The position numbers were made by a program, and so were the translations under genes. The notes beneath the pieces are model-generated. The model saw only the letters and a list, made by a program, of their open reading frames with translations, did no database searches and was not told the DNA's origin. A DNA stretch of 64,000 bases from Flavobacteriales bacterium (lineage in GTDB: Bacteria; Bacteroidota; Bacteroidia; UBA10329): NCBI GenBank assembly GCA_020635495.1, contig JACJZQ010000003.1, positions 62,001 to 126,000 on the forward strand. Direction: 5' to 3'. Shown here one piece after another: positions 1 to 9,200 of the stretch (position 1 is the first letter of the stretch; every line of letters begins with the position of its first letter).

Positions 1-1245
1 GGACACAACCGTTGGACCAGAAGGAAATGGTAATCCACTCGGCAAACCACCTGAGAGCGATGTTGTAACACCAGCACAATTATCGGTTCCAACAGGTGGC
101 GTGTAAGTGATAATGGAACCACAGTTTCCAAGAGTTGAGAAAACGTTGATGTTGGCAGGACACGTGATCTGTGGGTCTTCAATATCAAGCACCTCAACCA
201 CGAAAGAACAATCTGCCGTATTGCCAGAAGCATCAGTAGCTGTGAAAGTGATAGTATTATCTCCAAAACTGAACGTGGACCCAGAGGTAGGCCCCCCACT
301 TTGTGCCACCGTAGCTCCTGGGCAGTTATCTGCTGCTGTAGGTGCTGTAAAGGTCACGTTTGCAGAACAAGAGCCGAATGGCGCGTTCACGTCAAAGTTG
401 GCAGGACAGTTAACGGTTGGGTTTTCTGTATCGTTAACTGTTACCGTGAAAGACTGGTTGGTTATATTGTTATAACTGTCTGTTGCCCTGTAAGTAACGG
501 TAGTAGTACCAATTGGGAACAGCGAACCAGAAGCAAGACCAGCAGTTTGTAAAATCGTAACCCCGCAAAGGTCAGATGCCGTTGGGGCATTCCAAGATAC
601 TACCGCGCCACATTGACCTGGATCATTATTTACCGTTGTGCTACTAGGAAAGGTTGTGAAAACCGGAGCCGTGTTATCCGGACTTGTAGTTATCGTAACA
701 CTGTAAGCGCTAACACACAGAGGGTCGCCACCGCCATTATTGTCTCCCGCCCTAAGAGCCCAAGTACCAGTTACCGGATCACCATCAAAATTATTCAGGT
801 TACCATCTGTCGGTCGGAAACTGCCTGCTTGAGGTGTACCACCAGCTACTGTAGGTAGCCCGCCAAAATCTTGATCGAAAATCGTAACAATTGCAGAGGC
901 CATATTCCCGTCTCCTCCATAATAATTCGGTCTTACCAGAACCTCCTGACCTGTTGGGCCATCAAGTCGGAAGCTTGTTTCCTGATGTTGCGAGTTACCG
1001 AATTCCCCTACTCCACAACCACCTCGTGTCTTAACCCACGTAACCGATACCTGAACATCATTGATCAAACAACCTTGAGAGAAATCGCTTTGACTGAAAT
1101 TGACCGTAGGCAAACTACTGGCATAGTTGGGACCACCATCAATACTGACAGAGGTAGGGATATTCGCAGTTCTGGTTATGGTTTGAGAAAAAGATGCCGA
1201 AGCAACACCAAATACAATTAAGGCAAGGAGTAAAAGTCTTTTCAT
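1..1245 (-). CDS. Exported P-domain / HYR-repeat protein (3' end beyond window)
   Basis: The minus strand is open from an ATG at 1245 to the window edge (415 codons), so only the N-terminal part is present. Residues 1-20 form a signal peptide (MKRLLLLALIVFGVASASFS, then QT). Residues about 24-190 resemble a proprotein-convertase P domain, a beta-sandwich often appended to secreted Bacteroidota proteins; the tell-tale stretch is GSFRPTDGNLNNFDGD followed by GTWALRAGD. From about residue 195 there are HYR (hyalin) immunoglobulin-like repeats: two complete copies of about 80 aa and a third cut by the edge. They show the family signature: PTVNCPAN-type starts, a conserved Cys, DNC, and TTTVTYRATD-type turns. 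HYR proteins of this phylum usually end in a T9SS sorting domain, but that part is not visible. A surface-adhesion role is inferred from architecture only. Confidence 0.85.
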   Translation of the reverse strand, partial: MKRLLLLALIVFGVASASFSQTITRTANIPTSVSIDGGPNYASSLPTVNFSQSDFSQGCLINDVQVSVTWVKTRGGCGVGEFGNSQHQETSFRLDGPTGQEVLVRPNYYGGDGNMASAIVTIFDQDFGGLPTVAGGTPQAGSFRPTDGNLNNFDGDPVTGTWALRAGDNNGGGDPLCVSAYSVTITTSPDNTAPVFTTFPSSTTVNNDPGQCGAVVSWNAPTASDLCGVTILQTAGLASGSLFPIGTTTVTYRATDSYNNITNQSFTVTVNDTENPTVNCPANFDVNAPFGSCSANVTFTAPTAADNCPGATVAQSGGPTSGSTFSFGDNTITFTATDASGNTADCSFVVEVLDIEDPQITCPANINVFSTLGNCGSIITYTPPVGTDNCAGVTTSLSGGLPSGLPFPSGPTVVS

Positions 1246-1261
1246 TACAGCTGATTAAAGT

Positions 1262-1278
1262 CATGCAAAAATTGCATG
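1262..1278. promoter_or_regulatory. Perfect inverted repeat in the 5' leader of the P-domain/HYR gene
   Basis: CATGCAA and TTGCATG form perfect 7-bp arms around AAA. The repeat sits between the -7 box at 1287-1294 and the start codon at 1245, so it is in the predicted 5' untranslated region. It could be an operator or an RNA hairpin. No U-tract follows, so it is unlikely to be a terminator. Confidence 0.35.
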
Positions 1279-1286
1279 GGAATTGA

Positions 1287-1294
1287 CAAAAATA
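1287..1294 (-). promoter_or_regulatory. Bacteroidota -7 promoter box (TATTTTTG)
   Basis: The minus strand reads TATTTTTG, an exact match to the TAnnTTTG box used by the Bacteroidota primary sigma factor. It lies about 42 bp upstream of the ATG of the P-domain/HYR gene. No clear TTG -33 element was found at the usual spacing. Confidence 0.5.
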
Positions 1295-1365
1295 TGGATT
1301 TAATCGTACGGTATTTGCCGTTGGTCGATTCAACCAACTGATTCAGCGATAGTTAGGATGCCGTG

Positions 1366-3204
1366 TTAGAACCTTGCCCCGTTCAAAAGCCGAAGTGTTT
1401 GCGTTGTGCCATTGAAATCCAATCTGAGCAAATACGTTCCAGATGCTAACATTTCGAGCTCAGGAAGAGGGTTTAGACCTTTCACAACCTCAATAGTTCC
1501 TTCATAAATCAGCTTCCCTGATACATCTAGAAACTGAACTTTCACCTGACCGGAAATGGCTGATTTTAATAGCGCTTTTTGGGACGCATATCTTATAGAG
1601 AATTCAATTTCAGTCTGATAACCAGCTATTCCCACAGCTACGTCTTCAACAACCGTGACGGTTTGATTGGCCGTTACATCCACCAAGTACTGTTCAATTC
1701 CGCTTGGAAATGTAACGATAACCGAATCAGCCATAGTTGACGTGCCCAACCCGAAATGCACGATCGAACTGTTCTGCGAAGCATGAGAAGAGCCACCATC
1801 TACTTCCGCCACGGTAGAAACACCATCAACCACCACTCTTACCCTTGAGCCAAAAGCATCGCGATTGCTTAAAACACCTCTCAATTTCACACCAAGCCAA
1901 TTTCCTGAAACAGATATATTGGCATATATCTCCACGTTAGTTGAATCAAAATATTCATGAACATTCTGAACCACGATGTCCAATTTTCCATCGTTGTTCA
2001 GATCGCCATAGGCAGCACCTCGAGCTCTTTGTACCGAACCAACGTTTGCTGTTGCCGTAATGTCCGAAAACGTGTTATCTCCATTGTTCAGGTAAAGCTT
2101 GTTGGAATCCTGAAGCACGTTGGCAATGATATCTGCCGCGTCTATTTGACCGTTGCCCACGAAAAGGTCTGGCCAACCATCATTGTCGGCATCAAAAAAG
2201 AAAGTACCCCAACTGGTAACCAGTAATTGCCCTACCGAGTCATTCTCAACATTTGCAGCGGTAGTTACATCTGTAAATACTCCTTGCTGGTTGTTGGAAA
2301 GGACGTTTCTGCCAAGGTTGGTCTGGTAGTAATCAAGGTCTGAATCTCTATCGTAATCTCCAATGGCTATTCCCATGCCGTATATCTGCATGTCCATTCC
2401 TACTTGCTGTCCAACGTCCAACATTGGAGTTTGACCCTGATTTTCAAAAACAGTGCTTGGTAGCACCCATTGGCCGAAGTCGTTGGCAAGAATCAGGTCA
2501 GGGTCATAATCAAAATCGAAATCAGTGAAAGCAACAGCAAGAGCGCAACCTGTGTCTGCTACTCCATATTGTTCAGAAACATCTGAAAACGAAAGATCTC
2601 CATTATTCTGGTAAAGGTGGTTTGGGGAGCATTTATGTTCAAAACCAATGATCTGATTGTTGTTATCGAGAATAAATCCTACATGATCAACATAAGAACC
2701 TATGTACACGTCCAAAAATCCATCTTGGTCAATATCCCCGAAGGAGGCCGCACTTTTCCAATCATCGCCATCGTTTATCGCGCTTACCAACTCAGTAAAT
2801 GTCCCGTTTCCGTTGTTCCTGATCAATTTGCTGCTGTAATTCCTATCGCCAGTTACAAGAACATCTCTGTAACCATCATTATCAATATCTCCTGTTGTAA
2901 CACCTACTGAACCTTCATTGACAATGGAAGCAATTCCAGAAGAGGCGGATACATCTTGGAATTGGAAGTTTCCCACGTTCTTCAATAGCTTGTCTGGCAA
3001 GTCTCCACCAGTTAGATAAATATCTTGAAGTCCGTCATTGTTGAAGTCGAAAATGGCAACACCTCCGCCAATGAATTCATTGGAAAGGTGCATATGCTCT
3101 ATACCCAGTTGTTGCGCAATTTCTTGGAACTGAACTTGACCGATGCCATTTTCTGACCAAAGCAGAGATCCAATTAAAACCGACTTCAGAAAGAATGTTC
3201 TCAC
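1366..3204 (-). CDS. Secreted FG-GAP/VCBS beta-propeller protein with ASPIC/UnbV domain and T9SS sorting tail
   Basis: The product is 612 aa. Residues 1-22 form a signal peptide. Residues about 35-420 contain repeated FG-GAP/VCBS motifs with calcium-binding-type loops (IFDFNNDGLQDIYL, TGDIDNDGYRDVLV, GDIDQDGFLDVYIG, GDYDRDSDLDYY, FDADNDGWPDLFVG, YGDLNNDGKLDIVV), as in integrin-alpha-type propellers. Residues about 435-515 match the ASPIC/UnbV domain (LGVKLRG, DAFGSRVRV, VDGGSSHASQ, VHFGLG, VTFPSG), the CRTAC1-like arrangement common in Bacteroidota. The last ~80 residues resemble a type A T9SS sorting domain, ending in GTYLLRLDFNGTTQTLRLL. The start is GTG at 3204, because the nearest upstream ATG is followed by an in-frame stop after two codons. 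The ligand is unknown. Neighbouring genes on the same strand are also T9SS cargo. Confidence 0.88.
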   Translation of the reverse strand: MRTFFLKSVLIGSLLWSENGIGQVQFQEIAQQLGIEHMHLSNEFIGGGVAIFDFNNDGLQDIYLTGGDLPDKLLKNVGNFQFQDVSASSGIASIVNEGSVGVTTGDIDNDGYRDVLVTGDRNYSSKLIRNNGNGTFTELVSAINDGDDWKSAASFGDIDQDGFLDVYIGSYVDHVGFILDNNNQIIGFEHKCSPNHLYQNNGDLSFSDVSEQYGVADTGCALAVAFTDFDFDYDPDLILANDFGQWVLPSTVFENQGQTPMLDVGQQVGMDMQIYGMGIAIGDYDRDSDLDYYQTNLGRNVLSNNQQGVFTDVTTAANVENDSVGQLLVTSWGTFFFDADNDGWPDLFVGNGQIDAADIIANVLQDSNKLYLNNGDNTFSDITATANVGSVQRARGAAYGDLNNDGKLDIVVQNVHEYFDSTNVEIYANISVSGNWLGVKLRGVLSNRDAFGSRVRVVVDGVSTVAEVDGGSSHASQNSSIVHFGLGTSTMADSVIVTFPSGIEQYLVDVTANQTVTVVEDVAVGIAGYQTEIEFSIRYASQKALLKSAISGQVKVQFLDVSGKLIYEGTIEVVKGLNPLPELEMLASGTYLLRLDFNGTTQTLRLLNGARF

Positions 3205-3208
3205 AACA

Positions 3209-3216
3209 TAAAGTTA
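3209..3216 (-). promoter_or_regulatory. Weak -7-like box upstream of the FG-GAP gene
   Basis: The minus strand reads TAACTTTA, one mismatch from TAnnTTTG, only 4 bp upstream of the GTG start at 3204. If functional it would give a leaderless or nearly leaderless transcript. Position and mismatch make this tentative. Confidence 0.25.
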
Positions 3217-3230
3217 GTGTGGGTTGGTCT

Positions 3231-3270
3231 GAAAACAACAAGGGCGACATTGAGTTTCAATGCCGCCCTT
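3231..3270 (-). terminator. Intrinsic terminator of the 2865-aa protein gene
   Basis: A 13-bp stem (AGGGCGGCATTGA pairing with TCAATGTCGCCCT on the minus strand, one G-U pair, 3-nt loop) lies about 20 bp after the stop codon of the 3290-11887 gene. It is followed by TGTTGTTTTC. It separates that gene from the downstream FG-GAP gene. Confidence 0.75.
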
Positions 3271-3289
3271 GCCCAAAAGTTCTCGATTA

Positions 3290-6200
3290 TCAATGCTTCA
3301 TGATAGGCTCTACCACTAGGCCTTCCAGTGTTCTAAGCTCAACGTAGTAGACGCCCATGCTCAATCTTTCTATGTTGAATGATCTGTTTATCATGGAAAC
3401 ACCGGACACCTTCTCTGGAGCTATGATGTTTCTACCAGCAATGTCTTTCAAAGAAACCTCAACATCCATAGACCTGCCGAACTCTGCCGATAAGTAGAAA
3501 ATGTCCTTGGTAGGATTCGGATACAAGTTCACGTTATACACTTGACTCAGATCCTCAATACCTGTGAACGTGAATTCGATATTGTTTGACGTTCCTGTAC
3601 AATCGTTCTCATCCCAAACCTGAACACTGTAGTTACCACTTGTAGATGGAACGTAAGTGGCGCTAGTGGCTCCTGGAACTGGCTGTCCGTTCAGATACCA
3701 TTGATATTGGCTGAATGGCCCGTTGGTTACCATAACGGTATCTCCAGATTGCATTGCAATCGGGTTCGGGTCCCAAACCTCTATGTACATGGAGTTTCCA
3801 ACCAATGTACTATCGATACATCCATTGGCATCCTCTACAGTAACACCATAATAGCCTGTTTCAATTACTACGATACTTGGTGTTGTGGAACCACTTGTCC
3901 ATAAGTACGATTGATACGGACCTGGTTCGACTGAGAGACTCACGCTACCACCAACACAGAATTCAGTATCGCCACTGGCAACTATGGTTGGAGTAACAGT
4001 AGAGTTGACCGTTACCACAACTGGGGCAGATGTGGCCACACAACCGTTGTTAGGGTCAGTGACCGTTACCGTGTATGAACCAGATTGCCATACATCCAAC
4101 GAAACGCCTGTTGAACCTCCAGGATTCCACTCATAAGCTACGAACGTATTACTTGCAGCAAGGGTAACCGTATCGCCATCGCAGATTGAAATAGGTCCTG
4201 TTGGTTGAATAACGGCATTCGGTAATTGCAGGATAGAAACAATTTCCTCATCTGTACCACTACATCCGTATTGGTCTGTAACTACTACATCATACAAGCC
4301 AGGACTGGTTACCGTTATGGTCTGCGTTGTAGCTCCTGTGCTCCATACATAGTTGGAACCAGGAATTCCTGCATCAAGAATAACCGAATCGCCTGCGCAG
4401 AAAATGACCGGGCCATCTGCTACGATAACAGGGTCTAGCAGATCGCTTACCGTAACTACAACCTCATCGGATGCAGAACAGTTATTCTGATCGGTTACTA
4501 CAACTTCGTAGCTTCCAGTGCTTGTAACGTTGATGATCTGCGTAATCTCAAACGTAGACCAACTGTAAGACGCTCCTGGGTTTCCTGCATCCAACTGAAC
4601 AACAGAACCCGTACAGATAACCGAATCAGGACCAAGATCCACCACTGGAAGTGGGTTCACAGCCACGGTAACATCTGCTGAGGTACCAACACAACCAGCA
4701 AACGTGGTTACAGTTACGTTGTAGTTTCCTGCGGCTGTTACGTTGATGGACTGTCCATTCTGATTGGTACTCCAATCATAGATGGCATAGCCGGTTCCTG
4801 CATCAAGCGTAAGAGCATCTCCAGCGCAGATAGCCGTGGTTCCTGACGGAGTGATGACCGGCAACGGTACAGCATTGACCGTAACCTGTTGTGTGTACGA
4901 ATCTGAACACCCGTTTCCATCAGTGTAACTGTAAACGATGGTGTGTGTGCCAACTCCCGCTGCAACTGGGCTAAAAGCTGTTCCTATAATTCCAGGACCT
5001 GCAAATGTTCCACCTGCTGGCGTTCCTGTTAAAGACACGTTAGAAGCATCAACACAGTACGCAGGAGACAGTCCGGAGAAGCTTACAACAGGTAACTCGT
5101 TGACCTCTACCGTCTGCTCATCAAAGCTTGAACATCCGAACGGATCTACATACGTGTAGGAAATAACGTGAGTACCGTTGGTGGCAACTTGCGGAACGAA
5201 ATCGCTACCAGCAATTCCAGCGCCTGCAAACGTACCGCCAGCAGGCGACCCTGAAAGCGTGTATGCCGTAGCATCATCTTCACAATAAGCAGGATCCAAA
5301 CCGGAGAATGAAACAGTTGGAAGTCCGTTCACATCCACAGTCTGCGTTTCCGAATCCGTACAACCATTTCCATCCGTGTACGTGTACGTTACGAAGATGG
5401 TACCGACACCAGCAAGTGATGGAACAAAGTTGTTTCCGCTGATTCCAAGACCTGTAAATGTGCCGCCCGCAGGAGTACCCGTTAACGCAACTGGCGTGGA
5501 CTGATCTACACAGTAATCGGTGCCCAAACCTGTAAAGCTTACCGTTGGCAACGTGTTGAATGCCACTGTAACCGCATCAGAATCTGTACAACCATTGTTG
5601 TCTTCAGTCCATGTGAAAGTGTAGCTACCCGATGCATCTACCGTTACGGTGGCTACTGCAGCATTGGCATTTGGCGAGAAAGTAGCCGTGCCCGGCCCCG
5701 TATATGTCCACGTTCCTGTACCCACGCTTGCTGTAGCGTTCAGATCAAAATCAAGATCGCACTCCGAACCTCCAGTTCCGGCATTTGCAACTGGTTGCTG
5801 ATAGAAATTGACCGTAATGGAAGCTGCATCAGAGCAGATTCCGTTCACCTCCGTCCAAGTGAAAACATACGAACCGTATGCATCTACAGAGACCGAGCTT
5901 GTAGGCCCGTTCACATTATTGAAGAATGCGTTACCAGGACCAGAAACCGTCCATGTTCCCGTTCCGAAACTCGGTACTGCTGAGAACGTGAAGTTCAGAT
6001 CACACTCATCGCCTCCAGAACCAGCATTGGCCACCGGTTGATCGTAGAACGTAACAACGACATCATCAGAATCAACGCAAACTCCGTTGGTTTCTGTCCA
6101 AGTAAAGGTGTAAGCACCAGCTTGTGAAACACTTACCGTAGTGGAAGCAGCCGTTGTAGAACCGAACGTTGCTGTTCCTGGTCCAGTGTAGGTCCATTCT

Positions 6201-9200
6201 CCGTTTCCTACACTCGCGTTAGCAGCCAGTGTAAAATCAAGGTCGCATTCATCTCCTCCCAAGCCTGCATCAGCAACTGGTTGCTGGTAGAAATTGACCG
6301 TCATGGAACGGAAATCAACGCATGAGCCGTTGGTCTCTGTCCAAGTAAACTCGTACGTGCCGTAAGTATCCACAGTAATAGTTGTGGTGGCAGAGTTAGC
6401 ATTTGCGAAAACCGAGTTGCCAGGGCCAGACGTCTGAGACCAAGTTCCTGTTCCAAAACTTGGAACTGCTGACGTGGTAAAGTTGAGATCACACTCATCA
6501 CCACCCAAACCAGCATTGGCAACTGGCTGCTGATAGAAGTTAACCGTTATGGTTTCAGAATCTGTACACGTACCGTTTATCTCGGTCCAAGTGAACTGGT
6601 ACGTTCCGTAAGCCGAAACAGTAACGTTGCTCGTTGGGCTGATATCGTTGCTGAATGTAGCTGTTCCAGGACCAGAAGATGTCCAAAGGCCAACACCCAC
6701 AGAGGCCGTACCATTCAAACTGAAATCAAGGTCGCACTCATCACCACCAGAACCCGCATTGGCAACTGGTTGCTCGTAGAAGTTGACCACAATGGTTTCG
6801 CTATCTGAGCATGTACCATTGGTTTCTGTCCAACGGAAAGTGTAAGTGCCGTACTGCGATACAGTTACCGAAGTTGTTGGATCTGATGCAACAGTGAAAG
6901 TTGATGTTCCAGGTCCGTTCAATTGAGACCAAGCTCCGTTTCCAACGCTAGGCACAGCAGAGAAATCGAAGTTCAGATCGCATTCATCACCTCCAGCGCC
7001 TGCATTTGCTACTGGCTGCTGGTAGAAATTAACCGTAACCTGATCGGTTGCCACGCAACTTCCATTCACCTCTGTCCAGGTGAATAAATACGAACCGTAA
7101 GCGTCTACCGTAACTGTTGCCGTTGGGCTGTTCGGGTTAGAGTAGAAAGCATTTCCTGGACCAGAGGCTGTCCAAGTTCCTGTTCCAATACTAGGAGAAC
7201 CATTGAAAGTGAAGTTCAGGTCGCATTCATCGCCACCAGTGCCGGCATTGGCATTTGTCTGTTGGTTAAAGTTGACTGTGATGCTTGCATCATCGGTACA
7301 TCCGAAATTATCCTCACTCCAAGTGAAAATGTAGATACCGTAGGTCGATACTTCTGCAACCGCGTTAGGATCGGAAGCATTTGGCGTAAACGTTACCGCT
7401 CCTGGGCCAGAGGCTGTCCAACCTCCTACTCCAACGCTTGGAGTTGCCGCCAATTGGAAATCAAGGTCGCATTCAGCACCTCCGAATCCAGCATTTGCAA
7501 CTGGCTGCGCAAAGAAGTTTACCGTTACCGTTTCTGCATCTGAACAAGTACCGTTCACTTCTTCCCATTCAAAAACATACTGGCCAATCATTGATACAGT
7601 AACTGTGGTGGTTGGATTGGTTGCATCTACAAAAGATGACGTTCCCGGACCTGAAACCTGAGACCAGGTTCCATTGCTACCTGTTACACTTTGCGTTGCG
7701 TTGAATACAAAGTCGAGGTCGCATTCATTACCGCCAGAACCTGCGTTAGCAACTGGTTGCTGATAGAAGTTAACCGAAATGGCATCGCTATCAGAACAGT
7801 AAGTTCCTTCGCTCCATGTAAACTCGTAAGTGCCGTACTGAGATACGGTTACAGTGGCGTTAGGGTCTGAAGCATTTGGTGAGAATTGAACAAATCCAGG
7901 GCCTCCCGTTTGCGACCATTGTCCTGTTCCAACACTTGGCACGGCAGATAGGTCGAAATTCAAATCGCACTCATTGCCACCGTTTCCGGCATTGGCAGTA
8001 GGTTGCTCCTCAACATTAACTATCTGGTCTGCGCTGTTAGTACAAGAATTGATATCAGTGTAAGTGTATGTTACCGTGTGCTGGCCAACACCTGCAGCCG
8101 CTGGATCGAACAAGGCCGTTCCGTTGTTCAGGTCAACTATTCCAGCCCCGCTGAATGTTCCGGCAGGGGCATTGTTTCCTGTTAGCACAACAGGGTTATC
8201 AACCTCACAATAGTTGGCCTCCAAACCAATGAAACTCACTGTCGGAAGCGGATTCACAATAACAAGCGCCCCTGGATTGAACCCTGAAGTTCTAGTGCAT
8301 GTGTTAGCATCTGTAATGGATGTGAAGTTGTACGTAACGCTTGTTGGAGGCGTCACATCATACGTATCGCCATTGTTTACTCCTGTAAGTGAGAAGTTGG
8401 AAACTCCGTCCGTGAAAGCAATATCGAATGGACCAGTTCCAGGACTGAAATTGAATGTGATGGTGGTTTGGTCTCCAAAACAGATTGGCGTAACCAAGCT
8501 CATTGTTCCGTTCGGGCTTGGGTTAACGGTAATGACCGTTGAACTTGAAACAGAACTATTTACACAGGAGTTGTTGTCTGAGATCTCTACAATGGAATAA
8601 GTTGTTGTTGCCGATGGAGAAACAGAAATTGTGTGCCCATTGTTGATTCCTGAAAGACTGTATGTGGTATTTCCGTCAGAGTATTCAACATCATATGGTC
8701 CTATTCCTGCAGTGAAGTTGAAGGTCAGGTTGGTAGCATCTCCTTGGCAAATAGTTGTAGCTCCTGAAATGGTTCCGTTAGGCAACGGGTTAACAGAAAC
8801 GATTGCCAAAGCAGCAAAGTTGGAAGTTCTTGTACAACCGTTGCCCGCATCATCAACAATGCTGGTAATAGCATAGGCTGTAGTTACAGATGGGCTAACG
8901 CTTATGGTATGTCCAGAGTTGATGTCATTCAATGAGAATGTGTTAGTACCATCCGTATATGTGACATCGTACGGAGGTGTTCCGTAAAGGAAATTGAACG
9001 TTAGCGTGGTATTCTGACCACTACAAACAGTGGTTGAACCAACAATCTCACCTTGCGGAAGTGGGTTTACATTAACTGTTGCTGTGGATTGTGTACCAGG
9101 GCAACCATTGGCACTTGGTGTTATGGTGTAAGTAACCGTTCCTTGTACCGAACCTGAGTTTGTCAAAGTCTGCGAAATGGTTGTGCCATTTCCAGATCCG

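Noticed and set aside
1320..1338. GTTGGT/ACCAAC hairpin as terminator of the FG-GAP gene
   Set aside because: Only a 6-bp stem with a 7-nt loop and no U-run after it; too weak to list.
8214..8600. Long plus-strand open frames opposite the giant minus-strand genes (also at 15286-15642, 18472-18840, 21474-21908, 26370-26726)
   Set aside because: They recur because the minus-strand repeats (VTVTDANGC, GCSP etc.) give low-stop antisense frames; their sequences are themselves repetitive and lack start signals or known domains.
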